Below, in pieces: positions 17,056 through 25,685 of a stretch of 64,000 bases of DNA (position 1 is its first letter; the number at the start of each line of letters is the position of its first letter). Position numbers and translations under genes: made by a program. The notes under the pieces were generated by a model. It did no database searches. It had not been told where the DNA came from and saw only the letters and a program-made list of their open reading frames with translations. Source of the stretch: Luteitalea sp. (GTDB taxonomy: Bacteria; Acidobacteriota; Vicinamibacteria; Vicinamibacterales; Vicinamibacteraceae). Location of the stretch: positions 15,211 to 79,210 of the forward strand of contig WHTZ01000006.1 in NCBI GenBank assembly GCA_009377495.1, read 5' to 3'.

Positions 17056-17943
17056 ATGTTGCTTGACGCGCTTCGGACCGAACCCCACGTCATTGCCGCG
17101 GAGCTGCGGCCGCCACGCGTGGAGCTCGACACGCGCGCCGGCATGGACGCCTGGATTGATACCTATCACGCCGTGCGTGGCCTCGCTCGGCGCGGGCGCT
17201 ATGTCTTCCTGACCGACAGCGCGGTCGGCGCGCCGGAAGAGGACAACCTGCGCCACCTGGTCAGCAATCTCGGCGAAGATGTGGACCGCTCGCACGTCGT
17301 GCCGTTCCTGACGTCCAAGCACACGCGGGAGTACTGCCTCACCTACGCCGACCGTGCCCGACAGCACGGCTTCCCGGTGCTCGTTGTCCTGGGCGGCGAT
17401 CGACGGCTTGGTGCGCCACGTTGTGTCGAGCACGCGTGGCAACTGCGCGAGGCCATTCGCGCCAGGCAAGCCGACCTCCTGCTCGGCGGCTGGGCCAACC
17501 CACACGGCGACCCGGTCACGCAGGTTCGCTACCTGCTCGACCCGCGGGTCACCGCAGAGTTCTTCCTGACGCAGATCGTCTCGCACCACGACGCGCCACG
17601 CGTCTCGGCGTTTCTCGAAGCGTGCGATCGTCTAGGCCTCGATCTGCCTGGCGTGTATGGTGTGTTTTACTACCGCAGCGCGCGGCCCTCGACGTTGGCG
17701 CGCCTCCAGGAGTTCATTCCCGTGCCGTCTGAGGCCCTCACGCGAGAGTTCGCCGCGGGCACGTCTGCTGACGAGCTCTGCGCGCGCACGTTGCGCACGC
17801 TGCGGGAAATCGGCGTGCGGCACTTTTATATCAGCAATTTGCCGCTCGCGCGCGCCCTGACGACGCTGACACGAATCTTGGATCTCGCGGGGCTACCGCG
17901 GGCGAGCGCGCGTGTGGGAACCGAGGGGTCAGCGGTTACGTGA
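17056..17943 (+). CDS. Methylenetetrahydrofolate reductase-like protein
   Basis: About 295 residues with an MTHFR-superfamily TIM-barrel pattern. IAAELRPPR near the N terminus aligns with the catalytic FEFFPP strand (Glu retained); VLVVLGGDR aligns with the ILALRGDPP strand; LLLGGWANPHGDPVTQ aligns with the AGYPEGHPE block; EFFLTQIVSHHDAPRVSAFL aligns with the ITQLFFD strand-helix; and IGVRHFYISNLP aligns with the C-terminal FHFYTLN. It is divergent from MetF and may act on another folate-like cofactor. I chose the ATG at 17056 because the upstream 33 codons lie in the REP-like repeat. It converges on the SDR gene with three bases between the stops. Confidence 0.62.
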   Translation: MLLDALRTEPHVIAAELRPPRVELDTRAGMDAWIDTYHAVRGLARRGRYVFLTDSAVGAPEEDNLRHLVSNLGEDVDRSHVVPFLTSKHTREYCLTYADRARQHGFPVLVVLGGDRRLGAPRCVEHAWQLREAIRARQADLLLGGWANPHGDPVTQVRYLLDPRVTAEFFLTQIVSHHDAPRVSAFLEACDRLGLDLPGVYGVFYYRSARPSTLARLQEFIPVPSEALTREFAAGTSADELCARTLRTLREIGVRHFYISNLPLARALTTLTRILDLAGLPRASARVGTEGSAVT

Positions 17944-17946
17944 GGC

Positions 17947-18687
17947 TCACTTGACGTGCCGTCCGCCATCGACACGAATGGTTTCCCCCGTCATGAAGTC
18001 GGACTCCACAATGAGGACAAGCGCTTGCGCCACCGCCTCGGGCCCACCCCACCGGCCGAGGGGCGTGGCCGCGCGCACGGCGGCCTGCTGTTCCGCGCTG
18101 GCCTCGGGCGGCGGTAGAACAGGTCCGGGCGCAATCGCATTGACCAGGATGCCATCAGCCGCCAGCTCGAGGGCGAGCGACTCAGTGAGCGCCTTCACGC
18201 CTGCCTTCGCGACATAGTAGCCGGTCCAGCCGCGATACCGCGGGCGGCTACTCGCGGCGGTCCAGTCGCTGAACGTCACGACGCGTCCGCCGCCAGCACG
18301 GCGCAGGTGCGGCAGCGCGGCGCGGACGCAGTGCAGCGTCGAATCGAGATCGACGCGCATCTGCGTACGCCAGGCGGCCTCGGTCAGTTGCTCGAACGGT
18401 ACTTCCGCGTACACCGACGCCATCAAGACGAGGATGTCCAGCCGCCCGAGTGCGTCGACCGCCGCAGACACGAGCTGCTCGCATCCGGCCGCCTGGCTCA
18501 GGTCCGCGCGAATGGCAACGCCGCGGCGACCAGCGTCCCGCACCGCTGCAGCCGCACCTTCCACCGCATCACTCGAGCGGTGGTACGAGAACGCGACGTC
18601 GGTGCCACGAGCGGCCAACGCCGAGCCAATCGTCACGCCCATGCGCGCCCCGCCGGTGACGAGCGCTGCTTTTCCTGCCAGCTCCAT
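17947..18687 (-). CDS. SDR-family oxidoreductase
   Basis: A classical short-chain dehydrogenase of 246 residues. The Rossmann N terminus reads AALVTGGARMGVTIGSALA, with the Gly-rich nucleotide site; the catalytic Tyr-Lys pair is in GYYVAKAGVKALTESLALEL, preceded by the Ser in VTFSDWTAASS. The family PGPV segment (VNAIAPGPVLPP) is present. The Arg in YHRSSD after the second strand favours NADP(H). The ATG at 18687 starts exactly at the fold (MELAGKAALVTGG); 22 residues further upstream have no homologous character. Substrate unknown, FabG-like or pteridine-reductase-like. Confidence 0.9.
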   Translation of the reverse strand: MELAGKAALVTGGARMGVTIGSALAARGTDVAFSYHRSSDAVEGAAAAVRDAGRRGVAIRADLSQAAGCEQLVSAAVDALGRLDILVLMASVYAEVPFEQLTEAAWRTQMRVDLDSTLHCVRAALPHLRRAGGGRVVTFSDWTAASSRPRYRGWTGYYVAKAGVKALTESLALELAADGILVNAIAPGPVLPPPEASAEQQAAVRAATPLGRWGGPEAVAQALVLIVESDFMTGETIRVDGGRHVK

Positions 18688-18762
18688 GGCGCCACTGTAG
18701 CAGAAGCAGGCTCGCGCAGGGTGACAAGGCGAGGGCCGAGACAGCCCCCGCACCCCGCACCT

Positions 18763-19440
18763 TCACCGTGCCCATGGCCGGAACGTGTGTGCGCTCAGTG
18801 CCAGCGCCACGCCGAGCAGCAAGAGGCTCGTGGGCTCGGGCACCTGGCCGTTTCCATTGCCTTCCAACTGGAATGACCCGGCATCGCCTTGGAACTTGAT
18901 GGCGAAGGTGTCCAGCGTCACGCTCGGTGTATCGCCGAAGTCACCGCCTAAGAGTAGGCGGAACGTATCCGAGCTCCCATCTCCAAACAGCCCGTCGTTG
19001 ACCGGCCCGCCGGCGCAGTTGTTCCCTGCCCAGGCACAGAGATTAATGCCTTGGAAGCTCGGGAAGTTCGTGTTCAACGTGAAATCAGTGAACACGCTCC
19101 CGGCAAACCCCGAAGCGCCGGTCGAAAGGCTCGTAATCTCGGGCGAGGCATTCCACCCCACAGACAAGACGTTCTCCTTGAACGTGTCCCCGTCCGTGGT
19201 CGTGTCGTTGGTGAGTTGCACCGTGAGATCGAGCTCTGAGGAGCTGAGGCCGTTCACCGTGAACAGGCCACTCGCGAGTAGGTCGTGGCCGTCCACGTCG
19301 ACGTCCGGCATTGACCAGTTGATTGTGAAGGACGTCGGTCCGCTGATGGTAATTGGAGCAGCCTCTCCGCGCTTCGCTCCGCCCAGCGTGAGCGCGAGCA
19401 CGATCGCCGTGGCTGCCCAGGACGACGCTTGCTTGATCAT
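18763..19440 (-). CDS. PEP-CTERM sorting-domain protein
   Basis: A 225-residue exported protein with a signal peptide (MIKQASSWAATAIVLALTL) and a C-terminal PEP-CTERM tail: VPEPTSLLLLGVALALSA followed by an Arg-containing end (FRPWAR). The body is rich in Ser, Thr, Gly and Asp and looks like a beta-sandwich. In other bacteria such proteins are processed by exosortase and linked to exopolysaccharide secretion; no exosortase gene is in this window. GGGAGAGG lies seven bases before the ATG. Transcribed alone. Confidence 0.88.
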   Translation of the reverse strand: MIKQASSWAATAIVLALTLGGAKRGEAAPITISGPTSFTINWSMPDVDVDGHDLLASGLFTVNGLSSSELDLTVQLTNDTTTDGDTFKENVLSVGWNASPEITSLSTGASGFAGSVFTDFTLNTNFPSFQGINLCAWAGNNCAGGPVNDGLFGDGSSDTFRLLLGGDFGDTPSVTLDTFAIKFQGDAGSFQLEGNGNGQVPEPTSLLLLGVALALSAHTFRPWAR

Positions 19441-19687
19441 GTAACCTCTCCCAACTCAAGGGCGCAACACACCGCCTGAAAAGGTCAGCGCGGGCTCTCC
19501 AGCGCCCAAAAACACCATCAAGTTAGCGTAGCAAGCCCGGTGCCGCGGCCGTTCGGCATTCCGCGGGAGGGCAACTCACGGGTTGTCAGTATGTTGTGGC
19601 TCACGTGTCGGATCGGGCGGGAGAATCTGCCGCCGCCGCGTCGCTTCAGCGGCCCCTTTTTGGCTCCTTCCCGGCGGACTTCCGACG

Positions 19688-19764
19688 GGAAACGGGGACA
19701 GCCCCGGACAGCCCTCGTTTGACGATTTGCGAAAAACGAGGGCTGTCCCCGTTTTTCGTTTTTC
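19688..19764. repeat. REP-like inverted repeat
   Basis: GGAAACGGGGACAGCC near 19688 and GGCTGTCCCCGTTTTTCG near 19741 are inverted copies; the left arm carries a short duplication (GGGGACAGCCCCGGACAGCC). It abuts the stop codon of the PhoB-like regulator and may terminate that operon. Confidence 0.65.
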
Positions 19765-19765
19765 G

Positions 19766-20458
19766 TCAGCCAACAAACTTGTAGCCGAGGCCGTGGATGG
19801 TCAGAAGATACCGAGGGTGGCGGGGGTTGGGTTCAATTTTCTGGCGCAGCCAGGCTACGTGGACGTCGACGGTACGCGTGGACGGCGTGGCGTCGTAGCC
19901 CCACACATCGTTCAGCAGCTGATCCCGCGACAGCGTCGCACCGCGGTGCTCGATGAAGTAGCGCAGGAGCTGGTACTCGCGCGCAAAAAAATCCAGCCGC
20001 TCCTTCCCGCGATACCCTTCGGCGCTCCGGAAGTCTACGCGGATATCACCGAACTGGTACGCATCGGCCTCGGCAGTCGTCGCCGCCTGGGCGGGCGCCC
20101 GGCGGAGTCGCGCCTCGATTCGCGCGAGCAGCTCGATGGTTTCGAACGGCTTCGTGAGGTAGTCGTCCGCTCCAAGCTTCAGGCCCACGACCTTGTCGAC
20201 GACCTGCCCGCGTGCCGTGAGCATGATGATGGGCGTTTCCACTCCACGCTGCCGAAGATCACGGCAAACATCTAAACCGTTGCGGCGCGGCAACATCACA
20301 TCGAGGAGGATGAGATCGAACGGCTCGGCAGCCGCCTTCGCGAGCCCCGCCTCGCCATCCTGAGCCGCCTGCACCGCGTAGCCCTCGCGCGCGAGGCGAT
20401 CGGAAAGCGTCAGCACCAAGCCCGGCTCGTCTTCAATGAGGAGTATGCGCTTGATCAT
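19766..20458 (-). CDS. OmpR/PhoB-family response regulator
   Basis: A 230-residue regulator. The receiver domain shows the acidic pair in ILLIEDEPG, the phospho-acceptor in DLILLDVMLP, and Thr/Lys in IIMLTARG and DDYLTKPF. The output domain is a winged helix with RSAEGYRGKERLDFFAREYQ, LLNDVWGYDATPSTRTVDVH and a final YLLTIHGLGYKFVG. Its ATG overlaps the last codon of the upstream histidine kinase by four bases, so the pair is translationally coupled. Regulated genes are unknown. Confidence 0.94.
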   Translation of the reverse strand: MIKRILLIEDEPGLVLTLSDRLAREGYAVQAAQDGEAGLAKAAAEPFDLILLDVMLPRRNGLDVCRDLRQRGVETPIIMLTARGQVVDKVVGLKLGADDYLTKPFETIELLARIEARLRRAPAQAATTAEADAYQFGDIRVDFRSAEGYRGKERLDFFAREYQLLRYFIEHRGATLSRDQLLNDVWGYDATPSTRTVDVHVAWLRQKIEPNPRHPRYLLTIHGLGYKFVG

Positions 20459-22266
20459 GCAGAATCAGCCGCCGGGATGTGAAGCGTGAACGTCGTGCCG
20501 TGGTCCGGCGCCGACCGCACGGTCACCCGGCCACGATGTTGCGCCATGATGCGCGCCACCAGGCTCAAGCCCAGACCACTCCCGTGGACGTGCCCGTTTT
20601 GCACGTCCCGGCCGCGGTAAAACGGCTCGAAGATGTGCGGCAGATCCTGCGCGGCAATACCGGGCCCATAGTCGAGGACGTTCACGCGCACCTCGGGGCC
20701 TCCATGGTTGCCGATCTCTGCGGTCAGGCCCACCGAACCGCCGCTCCCGCCATATTTGATCGCGTTGCTCAACAGGTTCTGCACCGACCGGCTGAGCGCT
20801 GCCGCATCCGCGATCACGGTCGGTAGCCCGGACGGCAGCTCTACGGTGATCCTGCATCCCTGCTCCCGCGCCAACGGCTGGCACGCGGCAAGCGCATCGT
20901 CGATGACCGCCGGCACCGCCACCGGGCGCAGGTCCAACTGGCGACGCCCAGTCGCAATGCCGGCAAATTCCATGACCTGCTCCACCATCTGGGTCAGCCG
21001 CCGACCTTCGGACGCGATGAGCGTGCCATACCGGCGTACGTGCCCCGCATCGGCCACGACGCCATCTGCGAGGTTCTCGGCAGCAGACCCAATGACGGCA
21101 AGCGGCGTGCGCAGCTCGTGCGACACTCCTGCCACAAACTCCATCTGCCGCGCGGCGAGGGATCGTGCGCGGCCTGTCGAGATCAGGATCAGCCCCATGC
21201 TCATCGCGAGCAGAAGTAAGACCCCGAAGCTCACAAACAGGTTGCGCTGTCGGGTGCTTGCAACGACGGTCTCGAGCGATCCGGACTGGTGCTTGAGCGC
21301 CACCTCCCACGGTCCGGGCACGCGCGCTCGCAGCGCGTCCCTGCCGGCCAGAACCCGGCGCCGGACCGGGCTCAGTCGAAATGCGCTGGCCTCGCCGGCC
21401 GAGAGCGGTGTTCGCAGCCGATCGTCAACCACGAAGCGGTTGAAATCACGCACGCGGATCTCGAACATGTCCTCCGCGTCATCAGGATCATCGAAGCGGC
21501 ACTGTGGGGTCTCTGCCGCTGAACAGTAGATGAGCTCCCGGGTGCGACGAGCGATGACGGCTACGCGATACCCGAACCGGCCGTTCGCGCTGAAGTGGCG
21601 TTCGGCGAGCGCGGGTAGCAGCTCTCGTTGGATATAGTTCTTATCGAGAACCGCGAGCGTGAGCACGAGCTCGGTAAGCGACCGCTCGCCGGCCTGATTC
21701 CGCAAGACAATAGGAGGATACGGAATGACGAGCGCGGGGATCGACGGCTCAACGCGTCCCATGGGCGGGCCCTGGACTGGCGCCTCGACAAGCCGCTCGA
21801 GCTGCGCCGCCGTCGCGAGGCGCGGTTGCAGCATCTCGAGCTCCTGCGGCCAGGTCTCGAGTGACACGAAGGCCGCCTTCTGACGGTCGTAGCGCGTCAA
21901 GCGCGGCTCGCCCGCGCGTCCGAGCGCCACCTGGTAGATCGTCTTGACCAGCTCTGGATGGGGTGATGAGCTGAACCACCGCTCGAACGGCTTCGCGGGG
22001 ACCGTCGCTCGCGCAGCCTGGGCCGCTAACCGGTCCACCTGGAGCCAGACGGGGTCCATCTGGAGCCAGATGTATGCGCGCGTGATCTCGCGGTCGAAAT
22101 CTTCCGCGAACTCATTGGCCTGACGTCGCAGCGTGTGCTGCATGCGCCCGCGCTCGCTCGCGCTGATCTGCCCGAGCCAGTGCCACTGCAGTGTCGCGAG
22201 CAGACCGAGCAGGGCCGCGAGCACGAGCGCCAAGACCAGCAACCCGGATGGCCGCTGCCACCGCAT
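20455..22266 (-). CDS. Membrane sensor histidine kinase
   Basis: A 603-residue kinase. One transmembrane helix near the N terminus (LVLALVLAALLGLLATLQWHW) and a second at about residues 345-365 (LFVSFGVLLLLAMSMGLILI) bracket a large periplasmic domain of about 320 residues with no fold I recognise. The cytoplasmic part has HisKA (FVAGVSHELRTPLAVIGSAAE, phospho-acceptor His) and HATPase (NLLSNAIKYGG, DYGPGIAAQDLPHIFEPFYR, GSGLGLSLVARI). Partner regulator is encoded downstream with an ATGA overlap. An OmpA lipoprotein and a VWFA protein lie upstream in the same orientation. Confidence 0.92.
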   Translation of the reverse strand: MRWQRPSGLLVLALVLAALLGLLATLQWHWLGQISASERGRMQHTLRRQANEFAEDFDREITRAYIWLQMDPVWLQVDRLAAQAARATVPAKPFERWFSSSPHPELVKTIYQVALGRAGEPRLTRYDRQKAAFVSLETWPQELEMLQPRLATAAQLERLVEAPVQGPPMGRVEPSIPALVIPYPPIVLRNQAGERSLTELVLTLAVLDKNYIQRELLPALAERHFSANGRFGYRVAVIARRTRELIYCSAAETPQCRFDDPDDAEDMFEIRVRDFNRFVVDDRLRTPLSAGEASAFRLSPVRRRVLAGRDALRARVPGPWEVALKHQSGSLETVVASTRQRNLFVSFGVLLLLAMSMGLILISTGRARSLAARQMEFVAGVSHELRTPLAVIGSAAENLADGVVADAGHVRRYGTLIASEGRRLTQMVEQVMEFAGIATGRRQLDLRPVAVPAVIDDALAACQPLAREQGCRITVELPSGLPTVIADAAALSRSVQNLLSNAIKYGGSGGSVGLTAEIGNHGGPEVRVNVLDYGPGIAAQDLPHIFEPFYRGRDVQNGHVHGSGLGLSLVARIMAQHRGRVTVRSAPDHGTTFTLHIPAADSA

Positions 22267-22329
22267 GAGCGTACTCTAGCACTGCGCTTGGCGGCCTCGC
22301 GGACGCCGACCATCTTTTTACCTTCTTAA

Positions 22330-22440
22330 CAAGAAGGCAGGGGCAAGGGGCGAGCGAGGTCCAAGGGCTGTCTCAGGCTTCAGGGACAGTTCATCCCTGA
22401 TCCCTACCTGGCCCCTGGCCCCTCGCTCCTCGCCCCTGTT
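22330..22440. repeat. G-rich intergenic repeat, copy A
   Basis: A G-rich left half (CAGGGGCAAGGGGCGAGCGA) and a C-rich right half (CCTCGCTCCTCGCCCCTG) form an imperfect inverted repeat around GGGCTGTCTCAGG. It lies between the OmpA lipoprotein gene and the histidine kinase start. Related copies are at 25589, 28078, 41555 and 53632. Confidence 0.7.
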
Positions 22441-22442
22441 GT

Positions 22443-23102
22443 TTATCCAACAACCTTGACGACGATCCGCCGGTTCTCTGCGCGGCCCTCAGTCGTCTGG
22501 TTGCTCGCCACGGGCTTCGTCTCGCCGTAGGTGAGCACACTCATCTTATGCAGCGGCACCTTGTGTTGCTCGTACAGGTACTGCTTGACCGCCTCGGCGC
22601 GCTGGAGCCCGAGCTTCTCGTTGTAAGCCTGGCTCCCGGTCGAGTCGGTGTGTCCTTCGATCTCGAACCACACCGGCTGGGGATTTGCTTGGAGATCGCC
22701 AATCATCTTGTCGATCAACACCGTCGCCCCATCCGGCAGATCGGCGTTGTCGAACTCAAAGTTGCCGGCCGCCTCGTCCAGCGTCACCTCATAGATCAAC
22801 TTCCGGAACGCCTTGTCGACCTCGTCCGCCTTGCCGGCTGCACCGTCGGCGGCGCTCCTTGCCTCTGTCGCCGCTGAACCCGCCGCAGCCGCCTTCTCGT
22901 CAGCAGCACCCGCCTTCGCATCCACCTCGGAGATGCGCTGATCGGTCTGCTCCTGATTCTCCTCAACGGTCGTCGACAGGGTTGTCACCTTGTCGTTGAC
23001 CCCCCCCACCTCTTCTCTCACGAACCCCTTCGTCGCGCACGCGGCCGATCCCACGACAGCCACCGCCACGACCGAAACCACCATCAGCAGTCGACGGAAC
23101 AT
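22443..23102 (-). CDS. OmpA-family lipoprotein with coiled coil
   Basis: A 219-residue envelope protein. The ATG at 23102 has an excellent AGGAGGAGG site. A signal sequence with a possible lipobox ends at GSAACATKGF, making Cys the likely lipid anchor. Residues about 30-100 are an Ala/Lys/Glu-rich coiled coil (ADEKAAAAGSAATEARSAAD), and the C terminus is an OmpA peptidoglycan-binding domain (FEIEGHTDSTGSQAYNEKLG, LQRAEAVKQYL, GRAENRRIVVKV). It probably tethers the outer membrane to peptidoglycan, like Pal or OmpA-type anchors. It is on the same strand as the histidine kinase genes. Confidence 0.9.
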   Translation of the reverse strand: MFRRLLMVVSVVAVAVVGSAACATKGFVREEVGGVNDKVTTLSTTVEENQEQTDQRISEVDAKAGAADEKAAAAGSAATEARSAADGAAGKADEVDKAFRKLIYEVTLDEAAGNFEFDNADLPDGATVLIDKMIGDLQANPQPVWFEIEGHTDSTGSQAYNEKLGLQRAEAVKQYLYEQHKVPLHKMSVLTYGETKPVASNQTTEGRAENRRIVVKVVG

Positions 23103-23185
23103 TGCCTCCTCCTGTTCAAGTCCATTTTCGGCCATTACAGTTATCACGAATTCGGCAGGCACACTCGTTAGAGCCCTTGAGAACC

Positions 23186-24169
23186 TCACTGCGTCATCGA
23201 GTCCTGGCTCGCGAAATACCCGCGCCGGGCGCGCACGGTCAGGTCCCGATTCCGGGTGCGCACCGCTAGCCCCCGCCAGCCGGACCCGGGCGCTGCCTCG
23301 AACGCAATCAGGTATTGGTGACGCAGCTCGGTGATGAGATCTCGCACCGCCATGCTCGCCTCGTCCGCGTTGGTGACGAGCAGCATACCGCCACCGGTCC
23401 ACGACGCGAGGTTCGCTAAGTTGCTCGTCACCTGTTCGCCAGACGACGTCCGGATGCCCACCCCGCGATCGGGATGATCGACCGACGCCATCACGACGAA
23501 GACATACACGGGCACATCAATCGCACTCGCAATGCCCGAAACTGCAGCCGGCGTCAACGTGCTCGCCGTGTCGATGCCGTCTGTCACGACCACGACCGCT
23601 CGCCGCTCGATGCTCTTGCCACCGATCCGCTCCGCGGTCTTCGCAACCGCGTCGTACAACGCCGTGGTCCCCCATGCCCCGAGCTTTGCCAGCCCGGCGC
23701 GCAGGGGCGCTGGATTACTCGTGAACGGCTGCAGCTCCACCAGCTCGCGATCGAACGCGTAGAGGGCCACACGGTCTGCCTGGGGCTCCATCCACGCCAA
23801 CATGTGCTCGACAACCTGCCGACCGGCCTGGAGGTTCGTTCCCATGCCGGTAGCGCCGAGCCCCATGCTCCCGCTCTGATCGAACAGAAACGCAACGTGG
23901 ATTGGCCCTTGGTCAGTGGGCTTGAAATCGACGATAGGCCGTTCCTTGCCGCTCTCGATGACTTGAAAATCTTGACGCTCGAGGTCTCGAACGAGGCGTC
24001 CTCGCTGATCCTTCACGGTTGCCGTGAGGGCCACGAGCTCGACGCCTGACCTGAACGTGGCGCGAGGCGTATCCGCCTGCTCCTGGGCTGCGACCGGTAC
24101 CGACGGCTCAACGAGCACACCGACACCGATGATCGTGCAGCCAAGCACCTGAACGCACTTCAGGGTCAC
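23186..24169 (-). CDS. Acidobacterial VWFA-related exported protein
   Basis: About 328 residues. The GTG start at 24169 has an AGGAG site six bases upstream and opens a signal peptide (CVQVLGCTIIGVGVLVEPSV) ending near VAAQEQ. A short beta domain (GVELVALTATVKDQRGRLVR, DFQVIESGKE) precedes a von Willebrand A domain with a MIDAS motif FLFDQSGSMG and TDGIDTASTLT. This arrangement matches the VWFA-related proteins expanded in Acidobacteria; ligand and role are unknown. The C terminus (YLIAFEAAPGSGWRGL, RARRGYFA) is typical of the group. Confidence 0.88.
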   Translation of the reverse strand: MTLKCVQVLGCTIIGVGVLVEPSVPVAAQEQADTPRATFRSGVELVALTATVKDQRGRLVRDLERQDFQVIESGKERPIVDFKPTDQGPIHVAFLFDQSGSMGLGATGMGTNLQAGRQVVEHMLAWMEPQADRVALYAFDRELVELQPFTSNPAPLRAGLAKLGAWGTTALYDAVAKTAERIGGKSIERRAVVVVTDGIDTASTLTPAAVSGIASAIDVPVYVFVVMASVDHPDRGVGIRTSSGEQVTSNLANLASWTGGGMLLVTNADEASMAVRDLITELRHQYLIAFEAAPGSGWRGLAVRTRNRDLTVRARRGYFASQDSMTQ

Positions 24170-24339
24170 GTGGCGCTCCTGTTCCAAGATGCTTGCCAGC
24201 GCGGCCAACCCGTTGAAGCCGTTGGTCTTGAGCTGAACCATAGCATCGGCGGACAGACCGCCGACGCCGGATCGTCCACGGAGCCGCGTAAAACTTTCAC
24301 GACGAGGCAACCCCAGCTATGTAACTTTTGGGAAACTGA

Positions 24340-24345
24340 TACAAT
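24340..24345 (+). promoter_or_regulatory. Possible -10 box of the aminotransferase gene
   Basis: TACAAT ends ten bases before the ATG at 24356, which would give a leader of only a few bases. No -35 hexamer at the right distance is obvious, and there is no Shine-Dalgarno. Confidence 0.4.
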
Positions 24346-24355
24346 TCAACCTCTC

Positions 24356-25585
24356 ATGCCGCCGACGACGACCGCGCCTGCTGTGGCCGTGGCTGACCGC
24401 GTGAGTGCCTTTACGTACGCTATCCGCAACATCGTCGCCGAAGCAAAGCGCGTCGAGGCCACGGGAACGCGGGTGCGGTACCTCAACATTGGCGATCCCA
24501 TCCCCTTTGGCTTTCGGACGCCGGCCCACCTTGTGGACGCCGTGGGCCGTGCCGTGCGCGCGAACGACAATGGTTATGCGCCGTCGTCCGGCCTCTGGCG
24601 TGCGCGCGAGGCCGTCGCCGCCGACTTCACCCGACGGCACCTGCCGACCGACGCTGACCGCGTGATCATCACCAATGGCACGTCGGAGGGCATCGAGCTC
24701 GCCTTGACCGCGCTCGTCAACGCCGGTGACGAGGTGCTCATGCCCGTCCCAACGTACCCGCTCTACACGGCGGTGACGGCAAAGCTCGGTGCCCGCGCGG
24801 TACTCTACCCAGCCGATCCCGAGCACGATTGGCTGCCGGACGTGGAGGCGCTGGGCCGGCTCATCACTCGCCGCACACGCGCGCTGGTGGTGATTGACCC
24901 GAACAACCCGACTGGTGCAGTGTACTCTGATCGCATCCGACGCCACTTACTCGATCTTTCGGATCATCACGGTCTACCTATACTCTCTGACGAGGTATAC
25001 GGCGATCTGGCCTATGACGGTCCGGTCGCGCCCCTGGGCAGCCTGAATCCCGACGCGTTGATCCTCTCGTTCTCGTCGCTGTCGAAGGCGTATCTCGCGC
25101 CGGGCTGGCGCGCAGGTTGGCTGGCGGTCGGGCGCAGCCCGCGTCTTGACCCCGTCGTCGCGGCCATCCAGAAGCTGGCCGATGGCCGTCTCTGCAGTTC
25201 CGGGCCGATGCAGTACGCGATTGCCCCTGCGCTCACCGGTGATCGGTCGCACCAGGAAGCCTTTTGCGCAGCGCTCCGCGTGCGCGCCGAGCTGACGACA
25301 CGCCGGTTGAACGCGATATCAGGCATGCGGTGTGTTCAGCCGCGTGGAGCGTTTTACGCGATGCCGCGGGTCGAGCTGCCGCCGGGCGCGAGCGATGAGG
25401 ACTTCGTGCTCGGCTTACTGCGCGACACCGGCATCCTCTGTGTGCACGGCTCCGGCTTTGGGCTCCCACGAGAGGACGGATTCTTCCGCGTCGTGTACCT
25501 CGCCTCGCCCGAGGAGCTGAGCACCATCTACGACCTCATGGCCGACTTCACCGATCGCTTCCTCCGGGAAGGACGTCGCGCGTGA
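24356..25585 (+). CDS. Class I/II PLP-dependent aminotransferase
   Basis: A 409-residue fold-type I aminotransferase, closest in pattern to alanine/aspartate transaminases of the AlaA kind. Visible landmarks: YLNIGDPIPFGFRTP, GYAPSSGLWRARE, ITNGTSEGIELAL, VVIDPNNPTGAVY, LSDEVYGDLAYDG, the PLP Lys in LSFSSLSKAYLAPGWRAGW and the substrate Arg near FFRVVYLASPEE. It probably transfers an amino group from alanine, glutamate or aspartate; the exact substrate is not readable. The ATG at 24356 fits the usual N terminus; the frame stays open upstream into the VWFA promoter region, which I do not count. Confidence 0.9.
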   Translation: MPPTTTAPAVAVADRVSAFTYAIRNIVAEAKRVEATGTRVRYLNIGDPIPFGFRTPAHLVDAVGRAVRANDNGYAPSSGLWRAREAVAADFTRRHLPTDADRVIITNGTSEGIELALTALVNAGDEVLMPVPTYPLYTAVTAKLGARAVLYPADPEHDWLPDVEALGRLITRRTRALVVIDPNNPTGAVYSDRIRRHLLDLSDHHGLPILSDEVYGDLAYDGPVAPLGSLNPDALILSFSSLSKAYLAPGWRAGWLAVGRSPRLDPVVAAIQKLADGRLCSSGPMQYAIAPALTGDRSHQEAFCAALRVRAELTTRRLNAISGMRCVQPRGAFYAMPRVELPPGASDEDFVLGLLRDTGILCVHGSGFGLPREDGFFRVVYLASPEELSTIYDLMADFTDRFLREGRRA

Positions 25586-25588
25586 CAA

Positions 25589-25661
25589 GGAAAGGGGCGA
25601 GGAACTAGCCCCTGATCCCTGAGACAGTCCTGGCACCTCGCACCTTGCACCTCGCCCCTTC
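25589..25661. repeat. G-rich intergenic repeat, copy B
   Basis: AAGGGGCGAGG on the left and CCTCGCCCCTT on the right are inverted copies around CCTGAGACAGTCC. It fills the gap between the aminotransferase and the Kbl-like gene. Confidence 0.65.
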
Positions 25662-25670
25662 CATCGGCGC

Positions 25671-25676
25671 TATACT
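25671..25676 (+). promoter_or_regulatory. -10 box close to the Kbl-like start
   Basis: TATACT ends nine bases before the ATG at 25686, so the mRNA leader would be only a few bases. No ribosome-binding site is visible. Confidence 0.5.
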
Positions 25677-25685
25677 CTGGCCGTT